Assembly (NCBI RefSeq): GCF_032164335.1
Contig: NZ_CP134152.1
Span: forward strand, 1,426,001-1,490,000
Source of the DNA: Winslowiella toletana
GTDB lineage: Bacteria; Pseudomonadota; Gammaproteobacteria; Enterobacterales; Enterobacteriaceae
DNA: 64,000 nt
Direction: 5' to 3'
This document shows, one piece after another, positions 1 to 10,190 of this stretch. Below the pieces are notes generated by a model. That model was not told the DNA's origin, did not search any database, and saw nothing but the letters and a program-made list of their open reading frames with translations. Every line of letters starts with the position of its first letter. Position 1 is the first letter of the stretch. A program made the translations under genes and the position numbers.

Positions 1-774
<774 letters not shown>

Positions 775-813
775 CCACGCTGGCCGTGCGCCAGCGAATT
801 TATCTGTTTTTAA

Positions 814-2268
<1,455 letters not shown>

Positions 2269-2330
2269 TTTAACCTCTGAGCCTGCGGCAAATCTTTGAC
2301 TTGGGCGGCGAGAACGGCTCTCCTGGATTG

Positions 2331-2375
2331 TAGGGGAGCCGTTTTCAGCTCCCGCCCTGAAGCGATGTCGGGTGC
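2331..2375. repeat. dispersed intergenic palindromic repeat, copy 1
   Basis: A stem-loop (GGGGAGC, loop, GCTCCC at 2333-2351) is followed by CCTGA, a CGAT core and GGGTGC. Nearly the same arrangement recurs at 42745-42788 downstream of ubiF. Both copies lie between converging gene ends and lack a T-run, so they do not look like ordinary terminators. Shorter hairpins with the GGGAGCC/GGCTCC theme occur at 16171-16189 and 60671-60688. Confidence 0.5.
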
Positions 2376-2408
2376 AAAACCCCGGTTCGGGCGGTGAGAA
2401 CGCCGCTG

Positions 2409-3542
2409 CTACGGGTAGGCCTGCTGCAGCATCCAGTACTGTTGCTCGCGTGAATAGTCAACCAGCGAGTTTTTACTGTTGGAGCGCGCCAGAATCCACT
2501 GCCGTTCCTCTTCACTTAACGGCTGTGGCGTTTGCCAGAATGGCGTTATCGCCTGAGCTTTGATCCACTCCGCCAGCAGGAGTGCCGGGCTGTCACTGAC
2601 TTTATCAAACAGTTTGCTCGCCAGTTCTGTCATCAGTTGCTGCTGCTGTGGATGTTGACTGTTATGTAGCAGCGTCAGAAATGGCAATAGCAGGCGACCG
2701 CAGACTTCACCGTGATGATAATCCTTAATGGCTCCCAACTCACCGGCAATGCCATGAATTACGCCGAGTCCCGCCATACTCAGGCTCAGTCCGCCGAGCC
2801 ACGAAGCCATCATCATCTGCTCACGTGCATCGTCACCCAGGCGATCGTCGCGATTAAGTGCCGGCCAGCCGTTGATAAACGCCTGCATACCGCTGATGGC
2901 GGTCTGGCGGCTAAACGCATTTCCTTTGGCCGACAGATAAGCTTCAAATAAATGGGTGAAGGCATCAATCGCGCAGCAGGCCAGTACCTGGTCCGGTGCA
3001 CCTTTCAGCAGCAGCGGATCAAGAATCGCAACCTGCGGCACAAAATTGGGGTGGCGTAGCGAGGCTTTTACTTTGATCGTCGCTTTATCGGTCACCACCG
3101 CATTTTGCGTCACTTCACTGCCGGTGCCGGCAGTGGTCGGGATGGCAATCAACGGCAGCGTATTTGCACTAAGTTTGCTGTCGCCGACTTTTTCCAGATA
3201 GCGCAAAGTCGGTAGCGGATGTTCACTCAGTGCGGCAAAGGCTTTGGCGGCATCCAGTACGCTGCCGCCGCCAATCGCGACGACCCGTGACACCTTGCCG
3301 CGCCAGCGCGCGACCCAGCAATCAATCTCATCAGGTGAGGCTTCATGGCTGACGATTTCATGGCCGAGCAGTAACCCATCCAGTGGTTGCTTAATGCGGG
3401 CGTAAGCCGCGCCCTGCAAAAAGGAGCGTCCGCAAAACAACAGGGTAGGCAGTGGGGAAGCCTCAAGCAGCGGTATTAGCTCTCGCAGACTTCCGTTACC
3501 GAAAAAGGTCTGCCGGTTGGAAATCATCTGACTGATATTCAT
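2409..3542 (-). CDS. iron-containing (type III) alcohol dehydrogenase
   Basis: NAD(P)-dependent alcohol dehydrogenase of the iron-containing family, 377 residues, presumably cytoplasmic. Visible family features are the nucleotide-binding GGGSVLDAAK segment (about residues 90-100), the IPTTAGTGSE motif, and metal ligands consistent with DAFTHLFEAY, GVIHGIAGELG and DYHHGEVCG. The ATG at 3542 is preferred because GAGAG lies five bases upstream; a TTG 12 bases earlier would swallow that site. The substrate is not known; lactaldehyde-, butanol- or phosphonoacetaldehyde-type activities are all possible. It converges with bglA and diverges from gntT, with a perfect inverted repeat just upstream of its start that may be its operator. 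Confidence 0.85.
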   Translation of the reverse strand: MNISQMISNRQTFFGNGSLRELIPLLEASPLPTLLFCGRSFLQGAAYARIKQPLDGLLLGHEIVSHEASPDEIDCWVARWRGKVSRVVAIGGGSVLDAAKAFAALSEHPLPTLRYLEKVGDSKLSANTLPLIAIPTTAGTGSEVTQNAVVTDKATIKVKASLRHPNFVPQVAILDPLLLKGAPDQVLACCAIDAFTHLFEAYLSAKGNAFSRQTAISGMQAFINGWPALNRDDRLGDDAREQMMMASWLGGLSLSMAGLGVIHGIAGELGAIKDYHHGEVCGRLLLPFLTLLHNSQHPQQQQLMTELASKLFDKVSDSPALLLAEWIKAQAITPFWQTPQPLSEEERQWILARSNSKNSLVDYSREQQYWMLQQAYP

Positions 3543-3563
3543 CGGTTCTCTCAACTTTTTCTT

Positions 3564-3594
3564 ATCACAGGTAAGCCGACAGTTTACCTGTGAT
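3564..3594. promoter_or_regulatory. perfect 11-bp inverted repeat upstream of the Fe-ADH
   Basis: ATCACAGGTAA at 3564-3574 and TTACCTGTGAT at 3584-3594 are exact reverse complements separated by nine bases. The repeat lies 21 bp upstream of the dehydrogenase start codon, so it is either an operator for a dimeric repressor or a hairpin in the mRNA leader. No T-run follows it. The factor that binds is unknown. Confidence 0.5.
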
Positions 3595-3696
3595 GGCCAG
3601 GCCGGGAATGAAAAATCGGTTAATGACCTTATTTCAAAACTTTGATCATGCTCCCAAAATGGTAATTCAGCCTGCGTCAGGGATTACTGTGAGCGG

Positions 3697-3725
3697 ATGT
3701 TACCGCTAACATGTTATCGGTAACA
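3697..3725 (+). promoter_or_regulatory. two abutting GntR operators of gntT
   Basis: ATGTTACCGCTAACA (3697-3711) and ATGTTATCGGTAACA (3711-3725) both match the known gluconate-repressor operator ATGTTACCGATAACA and share one base. E. coli gntT also carries two such sites. Here their centres are 14 bp apart, so the two dimers would bind on nearly the same scale as 1.3 helical turns. The sites lie about 135-160 bp upstream of the gntT start codon. Confidence 0.85.
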
Positions 3726-3760
3726 GGCCGGATGCGCCTGATGTATGACCTGAAAATCCA

Positions 3761-3797
3761 CCCAATCCTGCCTGATACGGTCAGGCCGGAGATTGGG
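3761..3797 (+). other. stem-loop in the gntT mRNA leader
   Basis: CCCAATC (3761-3767) pairs with GATTGGG (3791-3797), and an inner stem CCTGA/TCAGG (3771-3775, 3781-3785) closes a small loop. It lies downstream of the GntR operators, hence within the probable 5' untranslated region of gntT. No T-run follows, so it is not a terminator. A role in mRNA stability or translation is inference. Confidence 0.4.
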
Positions 3798-3858
3798 AAT
3801 AATGATAAATATGCGGCTATCAACCTGCTGATAATCTGCATGCACCGGAGAAGAATTT

Positions 3859-5175
3859 ATGCCATTAGTCATCGTTGCGATCGGGGTAGCATTACTGCTG
3901 CTGCTGATGATTCGCTTCAAACTGAATGGATTTATCGCGCTGATTCTGGTCGCCCTGGCGGTCGGTATTATGCAGGGTATGCCCGTTGATAAAGTGATCG
4001 GCTCAATTAAAGCCGGCGTTGGTGGCACCTTAGGGAGCCTGGCGCTGATTATGGGCTTCGGTGCCATGCTGGGTAAGCTGCTGGCAGATTGCGGTGGCGC
4101 TCAGCGTATTGCCACCACGCTGATCGATAAGTTTGGTGAAAAACATATTCAGTGGGCGGTGGTACTGACCGGTTTTACCGTTGGTTTCGCGCTGTTTTAT
4201 GAGGTGGGCTTTGTCCTGCTGCTACCGCTGGTGTTCTCCATCGCCGCTTCTGCCCGCGTGCCGTTACTGTATGTCGGTGTACCGATGGCAGCTGCGCTGT
4301 CTGTCACTCACGGTTTTCTGCCACCGCATCCTGGCCCAACCGCGATTGCCACGCTGTTTAACGCCGATATGGGTAAAACCCTGCTGTTTGGCACCCTGCT
4401 GGCTATTCCGACGGTAATACTGGCCGGCCCGGTTTATGCGCGCTTCCTGAAAGGTATCGATAAACCGATTCCAAAAGGGCTGTATAACCCGAAAACCTTT
4501 ACCGAAGCGGAGATGCCTGGCTTTGGCGTCAGCGTCTGGACTTCACTGGTGCCGGTGATTCTGATGGCACTGCGTGCGGTGGCTGAAATGGTGCTGCCAA
4601 AAGGCCATGTGATTCTGCCTTACGCCGAGTTTTTAGGTGATCCGATTATGGCGACGCTGATCGCCGTGCTGATCGCTATCTTTACCTTTGGTCTCAATCG
4701 CGGTCGCAGTATCGATGAAGTGATGGGCACCATCAGTGATTCGATTAAGATCATCGCGATGATGCTGCTGATTATCGGCGGTGGCGGCGCGTTTAAACAA
4801 GTGCTGGTGGACAGTGGCGTCGACACCTACATTGCCAACATGATGCATGCCAGCAACCTGTCGCCGATTCTGATGGCATGGACGATTGCAGCGGTGCTGC
4901 GTATTGCGCTCGGTTCAGCTACCGTTGCGGCCATCACCGCCGGGGGAATTGTTGCCCCGCTGATTATTACCAGTGGCGCCAGCCCGGAGCTGATGGTGAT
5001 TGCGGTCGGTTCCGGTAGCGTGATTTTCTCTCACGTTAATGACCCAGGTTTCTGGCTGTTTAAGGAGTACTTTAATCTGACGATTGGCGAGACTATTCGT
5101 TCATGGTCAGTGCTGGAAACGATTATTTCGGTGTGTGGACTGGTGGGCTGTCTGCTGCTGTCGAATGTGATTTAA
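3859..5175 (+). CDS. gntT: high-affinity gluconate:H+ symporter GntT
   Basis: Inner-membrane gluconate permease of the GntP family with 438 residues, the same length as E. coli GntT, which it matches almost residue for residue (MPLVIVAIGV start, VTHGFLPPHPGPTAI motif, SHVNDPGFWLFKEYFNLT near the C terminus). About a dozen hydrophobic segments are evident. It stands alone, with two GntR operators upstream and a strong terminator downstream, so regulation by gluconate is expected as in E. coli. No gluconate kinase or gntR gene is in the window. The ATG is preceded by GGAGAAGAA. The assignment is firm. Confidence 0.95.
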   Translation: MPLVIVAIGVALLLLLMIRFKLNGFIALILVALAVGIMQGMPVDKVIGSIKAGVGGTLGSLALIMGFGAMLGKLLADCGGAQRIATTLIDKFGEKHIQWAVVLTGFTVGFALFYEVGFVLLLPLVFSIAASARVPLLYVGVPMAAALSVTHGFLPPHPGPTAIATLFNADMGKTLLFGTLLAIPTVILAGPVYARFLKGIDKPIPKGLYNPKTFTEAEMPGFGVSVWTSLVPVILMALRAVAEMVLPKGHVILPYAEFLGDPIMATLIAVLIAIFTFGLNRGRSIDEVMGTISDSIKIIAMMLLIIGGGGAFKQVLVDSGVDTYIANMMHASNLSPILMAWTIAAVLRIALGSATVAAITAGGIVAPLIITSGASPELMVIAVGSGSVIFSHVNDPGFWLFKEYFNLTIGETIRSWSVLETIISVCGLVGCLLLSNVI

Positions 5176-5217
5176 TCGGCCGTTCAACTGTTAGCCGTGT
5201 CGTCAGTTAATTGCCAG

Positions 5218-5260
5218 ACGCCGCCCCTGAGACAGAAATAACACCGGGGCGGCGTTTTTT
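5218..5260 (+). terminator. intrinsic terminator after gntT
   Basis: ACGCCGCCCC (5218-5227) pairs perfectly with GGGGCGGCGT (5246-5255), followed by a run of T to 5260. The neighbouring gene converges from the other side, and only the forward strand has the T-run. Confidence 0.9.
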
Positions 5261-5264
5261 CATT

Positions 5265-5840
5265 TTAGCTTAAATCATGCAGATCCAAATCCAGCGCTGG
5301 CGTCAGATTGATCTCGCTAAATATCACGCTCAGACCCGCGCGCTCCGGAGTGCAGCACATTACGCCAATGCGGTAGTGGCTGGCTTGCGGGAAGCGGCAT
5401 AACCTCAGTAGCGGCCAGCTGATGCCATCCGCAGAATATTGCAGCCGCAAACAGCCATTTTTTAAAGTGATTCGCATCCAGAACTGTGCGGCATCAGCGG
5501 GAAACACCCCGGTTGCCCAGTCAGAGTGCCCAACAGTTAATACGCTGCCCATCATCGGTTGGCCATCGCTAAATTCAATGCCGGATTTAAGCCACTGCTG
5601 TTCATCAATGGCGATCATAATTCCAGCCTGATCGTATAGTGCGGAGAACTCCGCATTGACCTTAACCTGAAAGGTAAAATCCTCGCTAACCTCACGGTAA
5701 TAAAAGTGGCCCGAGTGGCGGGTAAAGCCATACCAGGTTTCTCGCCAGAAATCACTGTTATCGGCCGTGACAACATGCAGTGAATCGTCATTAACCGACC
5801 ATTGCGGCGGTTCGTTGAGCCAGTTGAAATCGTTATGCAT
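5265..5840 (-). CDS. DUF1349 family protein (YesU-like, lectin fold)
   Basis: A 191-residue soluble protein that reads like the DUF1349 family, whose known structures have a concanavalin-A-like jelly roll. Typical family segments are the FWRETWYGFTRHSGHFYY stretch near residues 30-50, the DQAGIMI segment and EFSDGQPMMGSVLT. No signal peptide is seen, so it is probably cytoplasmic. The ATG at 5840 is chosen because AGAGGA lies just upstream; a GTG 39 bases earlier has no ribosome site. Members are often found beside carbohydrate genes, but no reaction is established. It follows the small 81-residue gene on the same strand, 63 bp apart, and may be co-transcribed with it. Confidence 0.7.
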   Translation of the reverse strand: MHNDFNWLNEPPQWSVNDDSLHVVTADNSDFWRETWYGFTRHSGHFYYREVSEDFTFQVKVNAEFSALYDQAGIMIAIDEQQWLKSGIEFSDGQPMMGSVLTVGHSDWATGVFPADAAQFWMRITLKNGCLRLQYSADGISWPLLRLCRFPQASHYRIGVMCCTPERAGLSVIFSEINLTPALDLDLHDLS

Positions 5841-5903
5841 CAGATCCTCTGTAAGCTGCAGAAAACATCCGGGCCACACTGCGGCGGCCCGAAAATAACA
5901 GGC

Positions 5904-6149
5904 TTAATGCGGCTGTTCAAAGCCCGCTTTCACCATTTGTTCGCGTAGCTGTCTGGTGATATCACGATTGCCACCGGTTAGCGGATAGATGACATTGTTA
6001 ATCACATCATCCAGGTAGTGCTCATCAAAATCTTGCATAGTGAGAGGAGTACCGCCTTCATCATTAATCGCAATGGTGCCGCGGATATGATTGCCCACAT
6101 CGCGAGCCTTTAAACTGTACCTGCCCATACGGGTATTAATCGTGCTCAT
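5904..6149 (-). CDS. small protein of unknown function (81 aa)
   Basis: An 81-residue open frame with a strong ribosome site (AAGGAGA seven bases before the ATG), which argues that it is translated. The protein is hydrophilic and mixed in charge, with no signal peptide, membrane segment or cysteine motif. I do not recognise a family. It lies upstream of the DUF1349 gene on the same strand and downstream of ygbI, so it could belong with either. Function is unknown. Confidence 0.6.
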   Translation of the reverse strand: MSTINTRMGRYSLKARDVGNHIRGTIAINDEGGTPLTMQDFDEHYLDDVINNVIYPLTGGNRDITRQLREQMVKAGFEQPH

Positions 6150-6306
6150 CTTATCTCCTTGTTACCTGCTGATTTGAACTTATAACAAGTGAGGGCATTA
6201 AACGGCCCAGGCCAACGTGATTAAGTTTAGTTGCTCAGACAAGGAACGGCGAAGCGGCAGCAGGGAAGAGACGGCAGTCTCGTGATCGCGCTCGCAATAT
6301 TCTTTT

Positions 6307-7068
6307 TCAGCGAGCCACAATCAGCTCCGGCGCGGCTGATGCCAGCGTTTGCTGCGCACTGGAAGGCAGTTTGCTGTCAGTGATTATCGCATCAAAATTA
6401 TCCAGTGGAAGCGCCAGGAAGGTCGCAATTTTATTGTATTTTGAGCTGTCGCTCAGCAATACGCGCTTGCTGCTGACTTCGGCGACCATCCGCTTCACCA
6501 TCACTTTATCTTCATCCGGCGTAAAAATGCCGCGCTGTCCCCAGCAGGACGCTGAGATAAAGGCGATATCAATTGACAGGTTTTGCAGTGCGCGCGCCGC
6601 TGCCTCGCCAACGCAGGAGCGGTTTTCACGACATAAGCTACCGCCAGTGTGAATCATCCGGCATTGGGTGGACTCAATAATAAAATTGGCGATCACAAAG
6701 TCATTGGTGACGATTAACAGATCGTCACGACCAGCCAGTTCACGCGCCAGTGCCAGCGTGGTGGTTCCGGCATCCAGATAGATACAGCTATTGCGTGGAA
6801 TATGTTGTGCGGCGCTCTGGCCGATAACGAATTTTTCCTCACTGAACATGGCGGTTTTGTCCAGGTGCGAAGGCTCTGCCGCCAGTCGCTCTGTAGAGCG
6901 CACCCCGCCGGAGACTGACAGCAGTGCACCTTGCTCCTCCAGCTTCTGCACGTCACGCCGGATGGTCATATGGGAAACCCCCAGGCGCTCTGTCAGCTCA
7001 TTAATGCTAATGACGCCGCGCTCTGCTATCAGCGCTAAAATTTGTTGATGACGTTGTACCGGGATCAT
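6307..7068 (-). CDS. ygbI: DeoR-family regulator YgbI of the threonate genes
   Basis: A 253-residue transcription factor of the DeoR family. The N-terminal winged helix spans about residues 6-57 (ISINELTERLGVSHMTIRRD is the recognition region), followed by a DeoR sensor domain with DAGTTTLALARELAGR, which in this family binds a sugar-phosphate effector. It is divergent from ltnD-otnKCI-ygbN exactly as ygbI is from ygbJKLMN in E. coli, so it most probably controls that operon. The effector is inferred to be an intermediate of tetronate breakdown. The start is an ATG with AGGAGT upstream. Operators are not proven; TTAACAC repeats in the intergenic region are candidates. Confidence 0.87.
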   Translation of the reverse strand: MIPVQRHQQILALIAERGVISINELTERLGVSHMTIRRDVQKLEEQGALLSVSGGVRSTERLAAEPSHLDKTAMFSEEKFVIGQSAAQHIPRNSCIYLDAGTTTLALARELAGRDDLLIVTNDFVIANFIIESTQCRMIHTGGSLCRENRSCVGEAAARALQNLSIDIAFISASCWGQRGIFTPDEDKVMVKRMVAEVSSKRVLLSDSSKYNKIATFLALPLDNFDAIITDSKLPSSAQQTLASAAPELIVAR

Positions 7069-7300
7069 GACTACTCCTTTCTGACAGACCCTGACCTGTT
7101 ATTTTCAGTATAGCGCTGGCGTTGCGGCGTTTTTATCATTTTTTCACATTCTGGCGCATTCATTTGGCAGCCGATCAAAAATTCATCACCAGCGAGGTAC
7201 ATGGTATACAAATTAACTCATTGTTTTTAATCATAAGTTATTCATATACCCGCCTTGCTCTTGTTAATTAGTGTTAAAACCCGCCGTGGTGGACGTTAAT

Positions 7301-7346
7301 AATTGTGAGATTCATCACGTGAAAGCCGCCGCAGAGTGCTTATACT
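7301..7346 (+). promoter_or_regulatory. CRP site and -10 box of the ltnD-otn operon
   Basis: A CRP-like site (7301-7322) has half-sites AATTGTGA and TCACGTGA around a six-base spacer. The -10 box TATACT is at 7341-7346, which puts the likely start of transcription near 7353. The CRP centre (7311.5) would then be at -41.5, the classic class II activator position. No -35 box is needed in such promoters, and none is evident. The 323-bp ygbI-ltnD gap holds little else apart from three copies of TTAACAC. Confidence 0.7.
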
Positions 7347-7391
7347 TAACACAACAAAACAAATTATCACCAAAATTAACACGAGGAAGTT

Positions 7392-8306
7392 ATGGCACAG
7401 ACATCAGCATTTAACGTCGGCGTGATTGGCCTGGGTTCAATGGGCATGGGGGCGGCGCAGTCCTGCATTAAGGCTGGTCTGAATACCTTTGGCGTCGACC
7501 TCAATCCGCAGGCGCTGGAAACGCTGCGTCAAAGCGGCGCACAGGCTGCTGAAAGCAGTGCTGATGCCTTTGCCAGCCAGCTGGACGCGGTGCTGCTGCT
7601 GGTGGTCAATGCGCAGCAGGTGAAAGGCATCCTGTTTGGTGAGCGCGGCATCGCCAGCAAACTGAAAGCTGGCACGGTAGTGATGGTCTCTTCAACCATC
7701 TCCTCGCAGGATGCTCAGTTGATTGAGCAGCAGCTGGCGCAGCATCAACTGCTGATGCTGGATGCGCCGGTATCGGGTGGAGCCGCCAAAGCCGCGCTGG
7801 GCGAAATGACGGTGATGGCTTCCGGCAGCGATCGGGCCTTTGCCATCCTGCAACCGGTGCTGGATGCGGTGGCCAGCAAGGTCTATCGCATCGGCAGTGA
7901 AATAGGCCTCGGTTCTACCGTCAAAATTATCCATCAGCTGCTGGCCGGCGTGCATATTGCCGCCGGAGCGGAAGCGATGGCGCTGGCGGCGCGTGCCGGT
8001 ATCCCACTGGATACCATGTATGACGTGGTAACCAATGCGGCAGGTAACTCGTGGATGTTTGAAAACCGCATGCGCCACGTGGTGGATGGCGACTACTCGC
8101 CCAAGTCTGCGGTGGATATTTTTGTAAAAGATCTGGGTCTGGTGGCGGACACCGCAAAAGCGCTGCACTTCCCATTACCGCTGGCCTCAACGGCGTTCAA
8201 TATGTTTACTTCTGCCAGTAACGCCGGCTTTGGCAAGCAGGATGACAGCGCGGTAATCAAAATTTTTAGCGGCATTACGCTGCCGGAAAAGAAGGAGCAA
8301 CCATAA
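7392..8306 (+). CDS. ltnD: L-threonate dehydrogenase
   Basis: NAD-dependent dehydrogenase of the beta-hydroxyacid dehydrogenase family, 304 residues, corresponding to E. coli YgbJ. It oxidises L-threonate to 2-oxo-tetronate, the first step of the pathway. Visible are the Rossmann motif GVIGLGSMGMGAA at the N terminus, the DAPVSGGAAKA substrate motif, and the catalytic Lys in GSTVKIIHQ. The ATG follows AGGAAG. The stop overlaps the next start by one base (TAATG), indicating translational coupling with otnK. It is the first gene of a five-gene operon behind a CRP-type promoter. The reaction is known for the E. coli and other homologues; assignment here is by similarity and gene order. Confidence 0.92.
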   Translation: MAQTSAFNVGVIGLGSMGMGAAQSCIKAGLNTFGVDLNPQALETLRQSGAQAAESSADAFASQLDAVLLLVVNAQQVKGILFGERGIASKLKAGTVVMVSSTISSQDAQLIEQQLAQHQLLMLDAPVSGGAAKAALGEMTVMASGSDRAFAILQPVLDAVASKVYRIGSEIGLGSTVKIIHQLLAGVHIAAGAEAMALAARAGIPLDTMYDVVTNAAGNSWMFENRMRHVVDGDYSPKSAVDIFVKDLGLVADTAKALHFPLPLASTAFNMFTSASNAGFGKQDDSAVIKIFSGITLPEKKEQP

Positions 8307-9568
8307 TGCGCCTGGGTGTGATTGCCGACGACTTTACCGGTGCCACGGATATCGCCAGTTTTCTGGTACAAAACGGCATGTCGACGGTACAGCTGAATGG
8401 CGTGCCGTCGGGCGATGAGCGTTTTGGCACCGACGCGATTGTGGTCAGCCTGAAATCGCGATCCTGTCCGTCAGAGCAGGCGGTCAGTGATTCACTGGCG
8501 GCGCTGCGCTGGCTGCAACAGCAGGGCTGCGAGCGCTTTTATTTCAAATATTGCTCCACCTTTGACAGCACCGCGCAGGGAAATATTGGCCCGGTCACCG
8601 ATGCGCTGCTGGATGCGCTGGATGAACCGCAAACCATTATCTCACCGGCGCTACCGGTTAACGGTCGTACCGTTTATCAGGGCTACCTGTTTGTGATGGA
8701 TACGCTGCTGTCCGAGTCCGGCATGCGCCATCATCCGGTGACGCCAATGACCGACAGCAACCTGATGCGTCTGATGGAAAGTCAGGCGCGAGGAAAAGCC
8801 GGGCTGATTGCCAGCGCGGTGATTGATCAGGGGCCAGAGGCAGTACAGGCGCGGCTGGCTGCGCTGAAAGCCGAAGCGGTGCGCTATGTGGTGCTGGATG
8901 CGCTGAATGAACAGCATCTGCTCACTCAGGGAGCGGCGCTGAAGGAGATGAAGCTGGTGACCGGTGGTTCCGGTCTGGCGATTGGCCTGGCGCGGCAGCT
9001 GGCTTCTGGCGGCGGCGATCGGCAACAAGCCGAAGCGGCGGGGGCACCACAGGGCGAGCGCGCGGTCGTGATTTCAGGATCCTGCTCGACGATGACCAAT
9101 CGACAGGTAGCGGTCTATCGCCAGCAGGCTCCGGCTAAAGTGGTCGAGGTTGAGCGCTGCCTTGACGATTCGCAAGGTTATGCCTTGCAGCTGTCTGACT
9201 GGGTAGAGCAGAACGCCGACGGCGAGCTGGCGCCGCTGCTGTTTGCCACTTCGGATGCGCAGCAGTTGCAACAGATTCAGTCGCAGTACGGCGCTGCACG
9301 CAGTAGCGAGGCGGTAGAGCACTGTTTCGCCGCCGTCGTGCGTGAGCTGAAGGCGCGAGGTTTCCAGCGCTTTATTGTCGCGGGCGGCGAAACGTCCGGG
9401 GTGGTGGCGCAGACGCTGGGCGTCAGTGCATTTCATATCGGTCCGGCGATTTCGCCGGGAGTACCCTGGGTGCGGGATACCGGGCAGCCACTCTCGCTGG
9501 CGCTGAAGTCTGGCAACTTTGGTGATGAGAATTTCTTTGCCCGCGCACAAACGGAGTTTCCACGATGA
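8306..9568 (+). CDS. otnK: 3-oxo-tetronate kinase
   Basis: ATP-dependent kinase of the four-carbon acid sugar kinase family (formerly DUF1537), 420 residues, equivalent to YgbK. It phosphorylates 3-oxo-tetronate at C4 for cleavage by OtnC. The N-terminal substrate domain begins LGVIADDFTGATDIASFL and contains KYCSTFDSTAQGNIGP; the C-terminal nucleotide domain has the glycine-rich VAGGETSGVVAQTLG. Length and domain order are those of the family. Its start overlaps the ltnD stop by one base and its own stop overlaps otnC by four bases, so the three proteins should be made in linked amounts. Cytoplasmic. Confidence 0.92.
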   Translation: MRLGVIADDFTGATDIASFLVQNGMSTVQLNGVPSGDERFGTDAIVVSLKSRSCPSEQAVSDSLAALRWLQQQGCERFYFKYCSTFDSTAQGNIGPVTDALLDALDEPQTIISPALPVNGRTVYQGYLFVMDTLLSESGMRHHPVTPMTDSNLMRLMESQARGKAGLIASAVIDQGPEAVQARLAALKAEAVRYVVLDALNEQHLLTQGAALKEMKLVTGGSGLAIGLARQLASGGGDRQQAEAAGAPQGERAVVISGSCSTMTNRQVAVYRQQAPAKVVEVERCLDDSQGYALQLSDWVEQNADGELAPLLFATSDAQQLQQIQSQYGAARSSEAVEHCFAAVVRELKARGFQRFIVAGGETSGVVAQTLGVSAFHIGPAISPGVPWVRDTGQPLSLALKSGNFGDENFFARAQTEFPR

Positions 9569-10188
9569 CCGAACAACAAGCTCGCGAAGAGATGGTAAAA
9601 CTGGGCGCATCTTTCTTCCAGCGTGGCTATGCCACCGGTTCAGCCGGAAATCTGTCGATGCTGCTGGAGGATGGCAGCTTACTGGCGACGCCTACCGGCT
9701 CATGCCTCGGCGATCTTAATCCGGACACCCTGTCAAAAGTGACGCTGGAAGGGGAGTGGCTTTCCGGCGATAAACCGTCGAAAGAGATCAGTTTCCATCG
9801 GGCTATCTATCTGAACAAACCAGGATGTAAAGCGGTGGTGCACTTGCACAGCCTGTATCTGACCGCGCTGTCATGCCTGCAAGGGCTGGACAGTAAAAAC
9901 TGCATTAAACCCTTTACGCCTTATGTGGTAATGCGCGTCGGTGATGTGCCGGTCGTGCCTTATTATCGCCCGGGCGATGCACGCCTCGGTGAGGATTTGG
10001 CCGAGCTGGCGCCGCACTACAACGCGTTTCTGCTGGCTAATCACGGACCGGTGGTTGTTGGCAAAAGTCTGCGTGAAGCGGCAGACAATACTGAAGAGCT
10101 GGAAGAGACCGCTCGTTTGATTTTCACCCTCGGCGATCGACCGATTCGTTATCTCAGCGATGATGAAGTGGCAGAGTTAAGGAGTTAA
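9565..10188 (+). CDS. otnC: 3-oxo-tetronate 4-phosphate decarboxylase
   Basis: Class II aldolase/adducin-fold enzyme of 207 residues, equivalent to YgbL. It decarboxylates 3-oxo-tetronate 4-phosphate to dihydroxyacetone phosphate, which enters glycolysis. Metal-binding histidines are seen in [10 protein letters not shown] and in [11 protein letters not shown], and the N-terminal [11 protein letters not shown] segment is typical of the fold. The start overlaps otnK by four bases (ATGA), and otnI begins two bases after its stop. All neighbours belong to the same pathway, which makes this assignment safer than similarity alone, because class II aldolases are easily confused. Confidence 0.9.
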   Translation: MTEQQAREEMVKLGASFFQRGYATGSAGNLSMLLEDGSLLATPTGSCLGDLNPDTLSKVTLEGEWLSGDKPSKEISFHRAIYLNKPGCKAVVHLHSLYLTALSCLQGLDSKNCIKPFTPYVVMRVGDVPVVPYYRPGDARLGEDLAELAPHYNAFLLANHGPVVVGKSLREAADNTEELEETARLIFTLGDRPIRYLSDDEVAELRS

Positions 10189-10190
10189 TT

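Noticed and set aside
3691-3708. CRP site before gntT
   Set aside because: One half (TGTGA) is good, but the opposite half is poor, and the DNA overlaps a GntR operator.
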